Below, one piece after another: positions 16,698 through 25,551 of a DNA stretch of 38,276 nt. The notes beneath the pieces are model-generated. The model was not told the origin of the DNA. It was given only the letters and a program-made list of their open reading frames with translations, and ran no database searches. The translations under genes and the position numbers were made by a program. This DNA is from Kangiellaceae bacterium (GTDB lineage: Bacteria > Pseudomonadota > Gammaproteobacteria > Enterobacterales > Kangiellaceae): assembly GCA_026196875.1 (NCBI GenBank), contig JAPHTP010000178.1:1-38276 (forward strand), written 5' to 3'. Position 1 is the stretch's first letter. Every line of letters begins with the position of its first letter.

Positions 16698-16726
16698 GCA
16701 TGATAAACTCGTCATGCAGTTAACAA
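16698..16726 (-). promoter_or_regulatory. Weak candidate island promoter with inverted repeat
   Basis: On the minus strand, TTGTTA (16721-16726) and TATCAT (16700-16705) are 15 bp apart, shorter than ideal. The -10 overlaps the perfect inverted repeat GCATGA (16698-16703) with TCATGC (16712-16717), which could be an operator. The leader to the ATG at 16638 would be about 55 bases. Confidence 0.3.
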
Positions 16727-17378
16727 TCCCCTGCCAAATTTATGTAAATATCGGACTTTTATATTTACTCTCGCGAGCTAAACGATTGAAACCACTAAAC
16801 ATGTACAATTTTTAGCCAACAACAATTCAGATAAAACATTAATCTCATCCTAAGCGTGCCCGTTGAGTATTCTCAAAGGAGCCGGGACAAAAAAACATAA
16901 CTATCCATTACCCGCCAATTACTTAAACTGGGTGGGCTACAAATATCTGTTGGCCTATCTTTTAAAAGGAGTACTTTGAAGAACTGAATGCGACTGAATA
17001 ATACTAATTAAATTTCAACTAGTCCGTTTTAAGTTGAAAAATCTAACAACTTCAGCACATTACTGATCGGATGAAATTCCTTCTTCAGTAACATCCCCCA
17101 AGGATCATTTGGGTCTCTTACAGTAATGAACACTGGTTAAAACTCAAACAATCTGGTTTGTTATCAATTATTTTAACGGGCGAAATATTAACCAATTAAT
17201 AATTGTTTAACAAGCTCTAAAATTCACATTTTGAGATATTTTTTTTCTGTTTTGGGATTATTTTGAAGAGAAGAAGCCCGAATTGGCTGAATATTTAAGG
17301 TTTTTTTCTAATCACCGGCAAATTCTTCTCAATAGAAACCACTAGGGTATTAGGAGGGTATGGGAAGTTCGTAGAAAT
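16727..17378. other. Intergenic region at the island edge, no gene seen
   Basis: About 650 bp of AT-rich sequence separate the island from prmB. No frame with a good start, no tRNA, no transposase fragment and no clear terminator after prmB was found. If the island was acquired, its upstream junction probably lies here, but no att-like direct repeat was recognised by eye. Confidence 0.4.
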
Positions 17379-18332
17379 CTAAAAAAACTCTTCCAGCTGA
17401 GACTTAGTTAATAAAAACACACCCAATCCGCCGTGCTCAAATTCCAGCCAAGTAAATGGTACCTGTGGAAGCGCCTCTTCCAAGGCCATCGCACTATTGC
17501 CGACTTCCACAACTAAAATGCCATCGTCAGCTAAATAGTCAGCAGCTTGCCTTAACATTTTGCGAGTAAGATCAAGTCCATCTACGCCTGACACTAACCC
17601 AAGTTTTGGCTCCGCCAAAAACTCTTCAGGAATTTCATCAAAATCTTCTTCGTCAACATAAGGCGGATTAGAAACAATAATGTCGTATTTTTTGTTTGCT
17701 AATTGCTCGAATAAATCTGACTGGTAAAAAGCCACATTATCTTGCTGGAAACTAGTTCGATTAATTTCGGCAACCTCAATAGCGTCGACAGAAATGTCAC
17801 TACCGTCAACTAACGCATCAGGAAAATACTGCGCGCAAGCAATCGCAATGCAGCCACTACCGGTGCACATGTCTAGAATGTTGTTCACTCGCGCAGGGTC
17901 AATCCAAGGCGTAAAGTGATTTTTAATCAACTCTCCGATTGGCGAGCGAGGAACTAGTACTCTTTCATCAACGTAAAATTCAAAATCACAAAAGTGAGCT
18001 TTGTTTGTAAGATACGCTATTGGAATTCTTAAGTTAGTTCGCTTAGCCACTCGTTCTGCTAAGAGCTTCTTTTCTGTTGTTGTCAGCGCCGTTGCTAAAA
18101 TTGTATCCGGCGTATCATCTGGTAACTCTAAGGTTTGCAAAACCAAAGCTACCGCTTCATCCCATGGATTATCGGTGCCGTGCCCATAAAACAGATTACT
18201 TTTGGCGAATTGAGTGTATGACCAACGAATAAAATCGTTAACACTCAACAAATCAGTAACAGCTTCATCGATACTGTTTTGTGTAATTTGCAGCTTATTT
18301 GATTCTGCTTTCTTTTGACTTGAATTACTCAT
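17379..18332 (-). CDS. prmB: Ribosomal protein uL3 glutamine methyltransferase
   Basis: PrmB transfers a methyl group from S-adenosylmethionine to a glutamine side chain of ribosomal protein uL3. The 317-residue product has the PrmB-type N-terminal helical domain, including the diagnostic [13 protein letters not shown]. It then has the SAM-binding motif [12 protein letters not shown] and the catalytic NPPY at 222-225 that holds the target amide. [10 protein letters not shown] is also typical and separates it from the release-factor methyltransferase PrmC. A polar ~15-residue N-terminal extension precedes the usual start. It follows plsC by 56 bp on the same strand and is probably the last gene of that unit. 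Confidence 0.93.
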   Translation of the reverse strand: MSNSSQKKAESNKLQITQNSIDEAVTDLLSVNDFIRWSYTQFAKSNLFYGHGTDNPWDEAVALVLQTLELPDDTPDTILATALTTTEKKLLAERVAKRTNLRIPIAYLTNKAHFCDFEFYVDERVLVPRSPIGELIKNHFTPWIDPARVNNILDMCTGSGCIAIACAQYFPDALVDGSDISVDAIEVAEINRTSFQQDNVAFYQSDLFEQLANKKYDIIVSNPPYVDEEDFDEIPEEFLAEPKLGLVSGVDGLDLTRKMLRQAADYLADDGILVVEVGNSAMALEEALPQVPFTWLEFEHGGLGVFLLTKSQLEEFF

Positions 18333-18388
18333 CGAGTTACCAGATTATAATGTTGTTTAAGTGTAGAGTTATACGTATGCACTAAGTG

Positions 18389-19129
18389 CTATTCAGCCTG
18401 ACCGAGAGTTTCTAACATTTCATTTCTTACCTGTTCAACTAATTGTCTACGTTCATCTATAGTATAGTTACTTGCATCCACAGGCTTACAAATTTCTACT
18501 TCGATTTCTTGATTTAAATACAAGGTAAGATCTTTCCCAGATTGCACTTTATGAATGTCTTTCACAACTACCGGAACGATTAGGGCCTGGGTCTCTAGTG
18601 CCAAATGAAATCCGCCGCGTTTAAATTTAGCTAACTTACCATCCTTTGAGCGAGTTCCTTCCGGAGCTATCCATAGAGTGATTCCATCTAGCATTCGCTC
18701 TTTCGCTATTTGCAGATCTTTCAGCGATTGTTCACGGTTTTGACGGTCAATCGATACGAATTCTCCATTTCGCAATGCGGCAGAAAAAACTGGAATTTTA
18801 AACAATTCTTTTTTGGCGAGCATACGTAGGTTGGTTTTTAGAGCCACTGCACTGATAGGTATGTCATACAAACTGCTGTGATTGCACATAACAATGACCG
18901 GACGTTTACCATCACGTGGGAAATTACTTTCATTGGCCACTGTCACTTTAACTTCAATAAGCTCTAATAACTTCCTTGCCCAATTCGTCATATGGCGCGT
19001 AACTGAGTCTCGCGAATCTTTAAACATTGTCACGCTAACGATTACCCGGGAGGAATACCAAAAGGTATACACTCCGGTCATAAACGCAATCCAATAAAAT
19101 CTTAATTTGCTGGCCTTTTTTGCAACCAT
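18389..19129 (-). CDS. plsC: 1-acyl-sn-glycerol-3-phosphate acyltransferase
   Basis: This enzyme makes phosphatidic acid by acylating lysophosphatidic acid at the inner membrane. The 246-residue product has a hydrophobic N-terminal segment (YWIAFMTGVYTFWYSS), then the catalytic HX4D motif in NHSSLYD (H84, D89), FVSIDR, and the phosphate-binding PEGTRS near residue 155, in the order and spacing of the PlsC family. The length is normal. The ATG at 19129 has AGG 4 bases upstream. It lies between sixA and prmB on one strand. The 174-bp gap to sixA holds an inverted repeat, so it may have its own promoter. Substrate chain preference cannot be read. Confidence 0.9.
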   Translation of the reverse strand: MVAKKASKLRFYWIAFMTGVYTFWYSSRVIVSVTMFKDSRDSVTRHMTNWARKLLELIEVKVTVANESNFPRDGKRPVIVMCNHSSLYDIPISAVALKTNLRMLAKKELFKIPVFSAALRNGEFVSIDRQNREQSLKDLQIAKERMLDGITLWIAPEGTRSKDGKLAKFKRGGFHLALETQALIVPVVVKDIHKVQSGKDLTLYLNQEIEVEICKPVDASNYTIDERRQLVEQVRNEMLETLGQAE

Positions 19130-19199
19130 AAAACCTGAAATCCTACTACTTAATTTCTCTTTATAACTGTTGTTTTTTTTGTTTTTAACTAGTCTTTTT

Positions 19200-19274
19200 A
19201 GGTTCGAATTTATTTAGACTTTTATGTCATCTCATTGACGACCATAATATTTGAATAAATTCGCGCCTAAACCT
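19200..19274. repeat. Interrupted inverted repeat between sixA and plsC
   Basis: AGGTT-c-GAATTTATT (19200-19214) is mirrored by AATAAATTC (19254-19262) and then AACCT (19270-19274). The 9-bp inner arms are perfect, with a 39-base centre. There is no T-tract on the minus strand. It could be an operator pair or a cruciform-forming element in front of plsC. Confidence 0.4.
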
Positions 19275-19303
19275 GAATTATTTACTCGCTGATAGAGTTT
19301 GCG

Positions 19304-19771
19304 TTAGCGCGGTAAAAAAATATCCAGCACGCTACCCTTACCATTCTCGTCAATTTCAATTCGAACAAGTTGCGCAGTTTGAAATCCATAAATTTCACAA
19401 CCATCTACCAGGTACTGGCAGAGTTTGGCAACAATCGGCATATGACTGACTAACATTAAGTTCTTGTAGTCAGACGCTAGTAGAAAGTCGCCTAACAATT
19501 TATGTTCTGCAAAATGGACAAGCATTTCTTCTGTTTCAAACGACTTTTCTAACCCAAGCTTCTTGTGCACAACACCAGCAGTTTCCTGAGTACGTCGAAA
19601 TGGGCTCACCAACATATCAGCAGGTATTTCGAGTCCGCTCTCTAAAACTTGCTGAGCGATATCCAGAGCTTGAGCATAACCTGTACCTGATAACGCTCGA
19701 TTAAAATCAGAGTCGAATTCACCCTCGGCCAAACCATGACGCATTATCCAAAGTGTTTTTAATTGACTCAT
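19304..19771 (-). CDS. sixA: Phosphohistidine phosphatase
   Basis: SixA removes phosphate from histidine phosphotransfer proteins; in E. coli it acts on ArcB and the nitrogen PTS protein NPr. The frame opens at 19783, but the ATG at 19771 is preferred because GGAG stands 6 bases before it and the first ATG overlaps that site. The product is 155 residues, normal for SixA. It has the RHG signature with nucleophile H12 (LWIMRHGLAE), then SPFRRTQETA and the second histidine in LVSHMP. There is no signal peptide, so it is cytoplasmic. It lies 63 bp after the PfkB-family kinase gene. Confidence 0.88.
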   Translation of the reverse strand: MSQLKTLWIMRHGLAEGEFDSDFNRALSGTGYAQALDIAQQVLESGLEIPADMLVSPFRRTQETAGVVHKKLGLEKSFETEEMLVHFAEHKLLGDFLLASDYKNLMLVSHMPIVAKLCQYLVDGCEIYGFQTAQLVRIEIDENGKGSVLDIFLPR

Positions 19772-19834
19772 ATCCGACTCCATTAGTTTGCCGATTTTTT
19801 GTCTTACTAAACTAATTGCAAAACTTTGTGTTGA

Positions 19835-20839
19835 CTAATTTAAAGACTCAGCAAATTGCTTAACTTGCGCCAATTTTTCTTCAGTTAACCTTGGCCCGAA
19901 TTGAGTGACCAGTTGCGATGAAGCAAAACTAGCCAATTTACCTGCAACCTCCAAACTATGCCCTTGTCCAATTGCGTGTAAAAAACTTCCTGCAAATAAA
20001 TCACCGGCGCCATTGGTATCTATTGCATCAACCAAGTTACCTTCAATTTGAATTTGCTCGTCACCATTAACTATCAAGGCACCTTTTGGTCCTAGTGTAA
20101 TTATTGCAATTTGCGCAATTTCAGATAATTTAGCTGCGGCCTGTTCTAAGTCTTCGGTACTTGTGTACATAGTTGCTTCATCAACGTTGCAAAACAGCAT
20201 ATCCACTCCATCACCAATCATTTGTTCCAACCCATCACGGCAGAATTTCACCATATTAGGATCAGACAATGAGAACGCAAATTTAACGCTATTGTCTTTA
20301 GCCACTTGACGTGCTTTAAGTACTGCTTCAACCGCTACTGGAGAACTCGCTAAATAACCTTCAGTGTATAAGTATTCCGAATCTATCAAAGCTTTTTCAT
20401 TGATCTGTTGATAACCTATATCACCGGTAATCCCCAAGAAAGTATTCATAGTTCTATCCGCATCCTCGGTAATCATGACCAAACATTTTCCTGTTTTGCC
20501 TTCAACTAGCGTCTCTCCATTGAGATTGCTGTGCACACCATGATTTAACAAATCATCGCGATAGAACTCACCGGTTTCGTCGCCAGCGACTTTGCAAGAA
20601 TAGAAGCACTGAGAGCCCAAAGACTGTACCCCAATTATCGTATTTGCAGCCGATCCGCCGCATGCGCGCGAATGATGCTTTCCTTGAAAAGCGTCAAAAA
20701 GTTCAGACTGGCGCCCTGCCTCGATCAAGGTCATTACGCCTTTTTCAACGTTGAGAGAAGCAAGCTCTTCTGGCGTGGTTTCAATCTCAAAATCCACAAG
20801 CGCATTGCCAATTCCATATACATGATAAGTTTTGTTCAT
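19835..20839 (-). CDS. PfkB-family carbohydrate/nucleoside kinase (adenosine kinase-like)
   Basis: This 334-residue kinase belongs to the PfkB (ribokinase) family and would phosphorylate a sugar or nucleoside with ATP. N-terminal GIGNALVDFE leads the substrate domain. CGGSAANTI is the first family signature, and DTNGAGDLFAGSFLHA near 272-287 is the second, with the catalytic Asp and anion hole. The overall pattern (MTLIEAGRQSELF, GIT GDIGYQQI) is closest to the proteobacterial adenosine kinase-like group. Substrate specificity is not certain: adenosine, inosine-guanosine or ribose are possible. It is the first gene of the minus-strand unit kinase-sixA-plsC-prmB and is divergent from the QueD-like gene. 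Confidence 0.85.
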   Translation of the reverse strand: MNKTYHVYGIGNALVDFEIETTPEELASLNVEKGVMTLIEAGRQSELFDAFQGKHHSRACGGSAANTIIGVQSLGSQCFYSCKVAGDETGEFYRDDLLNHGVHSNLNGETLVEGKTGKCLVMITEDADRTMNTFLGITGDIGYQQINEKALIDSEYLYTEGYLASSPVAVEAVLKARQVAKDNSVKFAFSLSDPNMVKFCRDGLEQMIGDGVDMLFCNVDEATMYTSTEDLEQAAAKLSEIAQIAIITLGPKGALIVNGDEQIQIEGNLVDAIDTNGAGDLFAGSFLHAIGQGHSLEVAGKLASFASSQLVTQFGPRLTEEKLAQVKQFAESLN

Positions 20840-21013
20840 TTATTCACCTGAGCTTGTTAAGCCAATTCTTTAACCTATTCCAGATGCGCCATTTATAAGA
20901 ATTAGCACATTTCCCTACTCGCTATGAGTCGTAGCGGCCTTAAAGTTAGCGAATTCTACCAGATTAGTGTGTTAAAATTGCACCATCTGTAGATATTTTT
21001 AAGTCGCCCAACG

Positions 21014-21865
21014 ATGCAGGCTCTTTTTGTAGACAATTTAACCGTTATTGACTTCGCTTATTTTCATCCCGAGAGAGGAATTGTAGGTGAAAGTTTGATT
21101 ATGGATGTAGAACTTTTTGGCGAACTTAATGATGAAGGGATGCTTTTTGACTTTTCTTACGTCAAAAAACGCATTAAATCCTGTGTTGATACCTTAGTCG
21201 ACCACAAGTTTCTGGTGGCTAAAAACCATACAAATGTATCTATCACCGATACACCTCAGGAACTCAGCATTCAGCTAAAAACAGAATATGGCGAGTTTTA
21301 TGAGCATATAAGCCCCCATCAAGCCGTCTGTTTAATAGACTCAGATGAGGTAACCCCCCGCTCTATCCAAGCAACAATTCAAGACGAAATCCTGAAAATA
21401 CTCCCCGACAATGTTACCAAACTATCGCTTAATCTAAGAGCGGAAGAAATCCAAGGGGACTTTTACCACTATAGCCACGGCCTGAAAAAACACTTTGGCG
21501 ACTGTCAGAGAATAGCCCATGGTCATCGTTCAAAAATCGATATCTGGGAAAATGGCGAGTATTCAGGGAAATGGACTTCACATATCGCTTCTAAATGGCA
21601 AGATATTTATTTAGCTACGGAAGAAGACATCATAGAGACCATTGATATTGATGGTCATGACTACTACATCTTTCAATATCACGCTAATCAGGGTAAATTT
21701 CAATTAACTATACCCAAGAGGCGTTGTCAGTTAATGGAAACTGACACCACGGTCGAATTAATTGCCGTTTTTCTAAGCGATTATTTAACTGAGCAATCTC
21801 CAGAGTCAAACTTTAAACTGAAAGCCTATGAGGGCGTAGACAAAGGTGCGATCGTCGTAACTTAG
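21014..21865 (+). CDS. Two-T-fold QueD/PTPS-like protein (6-carboxytetrahydropterin synthase family)
   Basis: QueD-type enzymes convert dihydroneopterin triphosphate to 6-carboxytetrahydropterin on the way to queuosine. This 283-residue product is about twice the usual QueD length and contains two T-folds. The first (1-~110: LTVIDFAYFHPERGIVGES, then FDFSYVKKRIKSCVDTLVDHKFL) has the fold's helix signature but no zinc-binding HxH. The second (~150-283) has C164 and HGH (H169, H171) in DCQRIAHGH, matching the catalytic Cys and zinc ligands, and the ending YEGVDKGAIV. The fused form is familiar in Gammaproteobacteria. The ATG at 21014 has a weak ribosome site, but the opening residues fit the family. 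No other que gene is in the window. Confidence 0.82.
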   Translation: MQALFVDNLTVIDFAYFHPERGIVGESLIMDVELFGELNDEGMLFDFSYVKKRIKSCVDTLVDHKFLVAKNHTNVSITDTPQELSIQLKTEYGEFYEHISPHQAVCLIDSDEVTPRSIQATIQDEILKILPDNVTKLSLNLRAEEIQGDFYHYSHGLKKHFGDCQRIAHGHRSKIDIWENGEYSGKWTSHIASKWQDIYLATEEDIIETIDIDGHDYYIFQYHANQGKFQLTIPKRRCQLMETDTTVELIAVFLSDYLTEQSPESNFKLKAYEGVDKGAIVVT

Positions 21866-22201
21866 GTTTGCCGGTGTAAAAAAAAGAACTTCGCCTTCCG
21901 CCTCTCAAAGCATCCTACATTTCTAACTTTGGCAGGATAGTGACTAAAATAGTCAGAATTTTGATAACTAACTTTTCCACCATACAGTTAATATAACAAC
22001 CACTAACCGCAACTAATAACAAGCTCTCCACACGCTGCTTGCGCGGTTAGAGGACCACTTAATTCAGGTTCCTTAGAGCGGGAAGCCGATTTGCTATGTC
22101 AATGGATTGGATTGTTAATAATCTAAGACTCTGAGATTTGTTTAGTCGTGCTTTCCCGCATTTTTTGAACTGATTGTGGCCGCAAATACAATCTCTGTCT
22201 T
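21866..22201. other. Convergent intergenic region with terminator-like pairing
   Basis: No gene is seen. GCGGGAAGC (22078-22086) pairs with GCTTTCCCGC (22150-22159, one bulged base), and T6 follows at 22161-22166. This gives a plus-strand terminator-like structure with a ~63-base interior that itself contains the pairing AATCT/AGATT. It may mark the 3' end of a small RNA. A short hairpin TGACT/AGTCA (21941-21955) lies nearer the QueD-like gene. Confidence 0.35.
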
Positions 22202-22570
22202 TTAGTCTATTTCTAATCTAGCTTCTATGTTAGTAACATTATTAACATCTTGTATTGGGTAGGTGATAGTAGCGTATCCAGGTTTAAATACGGTGGGGAA
22301 AAATATTTCGCTCGTCGGTCTGACTTGCTTGTTTTCCATCGAATAGACCTGAAGAATTATATCTCCTTTGATGCTATGCTGGGTCGGATTACGGACGACT
22401 AATTCTAAATAACATGAATGTTTATTCTGATCACACTGATAACTTTGTCGCTCTATCGATAAGGGACTACCAGCAAAGCCACCAGTAATTAGGTATAGCC
22501 CGATTGCTAGCGACAAGGTTACCAGCCCGAACAAAATCCAAGGCCGATTTGGTTTTACTTGCTCTCCCAT
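22202..22570 (-). CDS. Single-pass membrane protein of unknown function
   Basis: The 122-residue protein has one membrane segment at about residues 11-33 (WILFGLVTLSLAIGLYLITGG), with a short cytoplasmic N-terminus and an outward domain of ~85 residues. The outer domain has a Cys pair (YQCDQNKHSCYLEL) and a beta-sandwich-like pattern (LELVVRNPTQHSIKGDIILQVY), reminiscent of FxLYD-type domains, though this is not certain. It lies 12 bp after the lipoprotein gene and ends the trpS-scpA-scpB-rluB unit. I do not recognise a function. Confidence 0.68.
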   Translation of the reverse strand: MGEQVKPNRPWILFGLVTLSLAIGLYLITGGFAGSPLSIERQSYQCDQNKHSCYLELVVRNPTQHSIKGDIILQVYSMENKQVRPTSEIFFPTVFKPGYATITYPIQDVNNVTNIEARLEID

Positions 22571-22582
22571 AGCAGAAACCTA

Positions 22583-23161
22583 CTAATTAGCAGAGGAAGC
22601 CTCACCCGCTTTGTCGCTTTCTCTTTGGACAATCACTTTGATATCTTCCGCGTCAAGTAGACGATTGATGCAACTTCTAAATGGTTCATCTTTATCATCG
22701 AAAAAGAAATTGTAGATTTCCGTTTCGTACTGCGAACCGATTTCCAATCGGCCATGAATGGTCATGTCATAGCCATCTTGAAGTGCGGCGTAGATCTTTC
22801 TCGTTTGTTGATCATTAAAAGTAAATGCAGGACCCCAATATTGAAGCTCGCCATGGAGATAATTTTTATGGAACTCAGGATAAAACTCTTGATCGTCAAT
22901 TTCTATTTTCTGAACACTACCGGGCTCCATTTCTATGTGAGACGGCTCACCAATAAAAATTGCCATTTCAGGATCTGAGTCTAAGTACTGCAAGGTAGAA
23001 GTAATGTTTAGGTAGCCGACGTATTTGCGCCCAAAAAATCCGCCTGCAAAAGGAAAGCTCATAACACAATAATCGCTTGATTGCTCATAGCGGTAATCGG
23101 GGAAGTCACCACAAGCGGATAACAACAAACAGCTTAATATCGTTGCAGTAAGTTTTTTCAT
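22583..23161 (-). CDS. Lipoprotein of unknown function
   Basis: The 192-residue protein has a type II signal peptide with lipobox LLSAC, so Cys17 would be lipidated; the following residue is Gly, so outer-membrane sorting is plausible. The mature part looks beta-rich, with two later Cys (SDYCVMSF and FRSCINRL). Its ATG overlaps the rluB stop in ATGA (23158-23161), which means tight coupling, and the membrane protein gene follows by 12 bp. The two envelope proteins may work together. Nothing links them to rRNA modification beyond co-transcription. Confidence 0.75.
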   Translation of the reverse strand: MKKLTATILSCLLLSACGDFPDYRYEQSSDYCVMSFPFAGGFFGRKYVGYLNITSTLQYLDSDPEMAIFIGEPSHIEMEPGSVQKIEIDDQEFYPEFHKNYLHGELQYWGPAFTFNDQQTRKIYAALQDGYDMTIHGRLEIGSQYETEIYNFFFDDKDEPFRSCINRLLDAEDIKVIVQRESDKAGEASSAN

Positions 23162-23985
23162 TTGCGATAAGTTTTCCTAGCTTTTAGCCGCTTTTTGTTT
23201 TGACGCTTCTGATTGGCCTGATGCAAAGTTTTATTTGCAATACTTTTTTTCAGACCAACCATTTCTTCAAAAATAGCCAACTCTTTAGGGTCAAGCTCTT
23301 GCCAACGTCCTCTTCTTAAGGAGCGCGGCAATTCGAAGTTACCATATTGAATACGGTGTAATCGGGATACCTGAATTTCCTGCGATTCCCAAATTCGTCT
23401 TACTTCTCTATTTTTGCCTTCTCGTAGTGTTACATGGTACCAGTGATTTGAACCCTCGCCTCCAGCGTCAGAAATATGCTCAAATTTTGCATATCCGTCT
23501 TCAAGTTCTACACCACGAGTTAAGCGTTTTAAAATTCCTTCGGTGACTTCACCTCGAACTCTAACCGCATATTTTCGCATTACCTGATGTGATGGATGCA
23601 TCAAACGGTTAGCTAGCTCGCCATCATTGGTGAAAAATATTAAACCACTCGTATTGATATCGAGCCTACCTACATTTATCCACCGCATATTTCTGACACG
23701 AGGTAGATTCTCAAACACCGTAGGTCGGCCTTCAGGATCTTTACGCGAGCAAATTTCACCCTCGGGTTTATGATACGCGAGCATCCGACGTTGAAAATCA
23801 GCTTTTGCGGTGACGTGAAGAATTTTTCCGTCAACACGAATCTTGTCTTTCTCGGTCGCCCTATCACCTAACTCGGCAATGTTACCGTTAACGCTGACTC
23901 GCCCGTCTTTAATCCAACGTTCAGCTTCTCTACGCGATGCTAAACCAGCGTTCGCGATAATTTTTTGTAATTTCTCATTTAACAT
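23158..23985 (-). CDS. rluB: 23S rRNA pseudouridine synthase (U2605-type)
   Basis: RluB makes pseudouridine 2605 of 23S rRNA. The frame is open from a TTG at 23997, but the ATG at 23985 matches the family start (MLNEKLQKIIANAGLASRR); neither has a strong ribosome site. The 275-residue product has an S4 RNA-binding domain (1-60) and the RsuA/RluB catalytic domain with GRLDINTSGL, where D109 is the catalytic aspartate, then GKNREVRRIWES. A basic, Lys/Arg-rich C-terminal tail (from ~245) is typical. The gene lies 213 bp after scpB and overlaps the lipoprotein start by 4 bp. RluB rather than RsuA or RluE is chosen from the tail and the scpB neighbourhood. Confidence 0.9.
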   Translation of the reverse strand: MLNEKLQKIIANAGLASRREAERWIKDGRVSVNGNIAELGDRATEKDKIRVDGKILHVTAKADFQRRMLAYHKPEGEICSRKDPEGRPTVFENLPRVRNMRWINVGRLDINTSGLIFFTNDGELANRLMHPSHQVMRKYAVRVRGEVTEGILKRLTRGVELEDGYAKFEHISDAGGEGSNHWYHVTLREGKNREVRRIWESQEIQVSRLHRIQYGNFELPRSLRRGRWQELDPKELAIFEEMVGLKKSIANKTLHQANQKRQNKKRLKARKTYRK

Positions 23986-24210
23986 GGTGACAACCAAAGA
24001 TATTTAGAAAGGAGAAAACAGAAAATAACTTAGGTAAATTAATGATTTAACCCTTTATCTGTTAGTTCCTTACAACAACAAGTTTGAAAGCGCAAAACGT
24101 CAATTGTGTTTATACTGCTTCACCCTAATATAGCCATTCAAACCTATGCTGCTTACAACTGCCTACTGCAAAGGTTTTAATGCAATTCTCGTTAACCTGA
24201 CTATGAACTT

Positions 24211-25518
24211 CTAATCACGCTCATCCGGATTATCCGGTTGAGTATCAGACTCCGGTCGTGCATCGAGCTCGGGTTGAGTCTCCGTATGCACATGCTCAGA
24301 GGCTCCAAAAGCGCTACTATCTTCGGTGTCAATGTCGGCTCCTTGATGCAAGAGTTCATTAATCGTCTCTTCAACCGTTTCATTTGCGGTGTTTGAATCT
24401 TCCGAGTCATAAACACCAGAACGGAGACTATCTTTAAATTCATCTAGTCCCGCTGAGGCTGCATCTTGCTCCGACTCGCCTAATAACGTAGCACTTTCTA
24501 ATTGGGGGTTATTTAATTCATTCTGCTCTTCTTCGGTAGAGCCTTCTTCAAGTACTTGCTCGGACTCGGAGTCAAATTCTGACCCGGTCTCTAACTCAGG
24601 ACCATCACCCAACTCGCCTCCATGAGCAAGGGCATCGCTAGCTTGTTGTTCTTCAGAACCACCTAGTGCATCGGCCAAATCCTCAACCGTAACTTCAGCT
24701 TCTTGAGTAGAATCAATACTTTCAACGCCTGGCTCTTCAAGCTGCAACTCAGGATTTAAGTCATCAAGATCCTTAATTTCAGCCAAGGACGGAAGCTCGT
24801 CCAAACTTTTCATATTAAAGTAATCTAAGAATTGTTTAGTGGTTGCGTAAAGTGATGGCCTTCCAGGAACATCTCTATGTCCAACTACGCGGATCCACTC
24901 TCTTTCAAGCATCGTCTTGATGATATGACTGCTGACACTAACACCACGAACTTCTTCTATTTCTGCACGAGTAACCGGTTGACGATAAGCAATTAAGGCA
25001 AGTGTTTCGAGGTAAGCTCGAGAGTACTTTGCTGGCTTTTCTTCCCACAATCGACTTAGCCAATCTGAATATTCTTGCCTTGCTTGATAACGGTAACCGT
25101 TAGCGACTTCTTTTAATTCGACTCCACGACCTTCACACTCTTCTTGTAAAAGATTTAACTGATCTTTTACCCGAGAGGCAGATGGACGCTCTTCTTTTTC
25201 GAACAGTTTCATTAACTGTTCCATGCTCATTGGTTTACCAATGGCCATTAATGTCGCTTCTAAGATATTCTTGAGCTTTTGATCGCTCAAGGTACGGTCA
25301 ACAATTTGTTCTTCACTTTCGTTTGCAACGTCGGACTCAACCTCTTCATGAGCTCCAGTCTCTTCATGAGCCCCAGACTCAGCCAGTGAATCCGCATCAG
25401 ATTCCATTTCCGTCTCTGGTTGAGAGTTCTCTTCTCGCTCAGAATCGATATCTTGATCAGTTTCCAGTGACTCTATATCTGTATCTTTTTGTTCGTCTAT
25501 TACTTCGTTTTCGCTCAT
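24211..25518 (-). CDS. scpB: Segregation and condensation protein B with acidic tails
   Basis: ScpB forms the chromosome-condensing complex with ScpA and SMC. The conserved core, two winged-helix domains, spans about residues 78-265 of 435: KLKNILEATLMAIGKPMSMEQL, then YLETLALIAYRQPVTRAEIEEVRGV, then GHRDVPGRPSLYATTKQFLDYF. Typical ScpB proteins are about 170-200 residues. Here an N-terminal ~75 residues and a C-terminal ~170 residues are extremely rich in Glu, Asp, Ser and Gln, with a short duplication (GAHEETGAHEEV). It starts 33 bp after scpA. In Gammaproteobacteria with MukBEF this gene is absent, so an SMC-ScpAB system is implied. Confidence 0.92.
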   Translation of the reverse strand: MSENEVIDEQKDTDIESLETDQDIDSEREENSQPETEMESDADSLAESGAHEETGAHEEVESDVANESEEQIVDRTLSDQKLKNILEATLMAIGKPMSMEQLMKLFEKEERPSASRVKDQLNLLQEECEGRGVELKEVANGYRYQARQEYSDWLSRLWEEKPAKYSRAYLETLALIAYRQPVTRAEIEEVRGVSVSSHIIKTMLEREWIRVVGHRDVPGRPSLYATTKQFLDYFNMKSLDELPSLAEIKDLDDLNPELQLEEPGVESIDSTQEAEVTVEDLADALGGSEEQQASDALAHGGELGDGPELETGSEFDSESEQVLEEGSTEEEQNELNNPQLESATLLGESEQDAASAGLDEFKDSLRSGVYDSEDSNTANETVEETINELLHQGADIDTEDSSAFGASEHVHTETQPELDARPESDTQPDNPDERD

Positions 25519-25551
25519 GCTATTTAAATTCTTTAAAAACGTTAATCTAAA

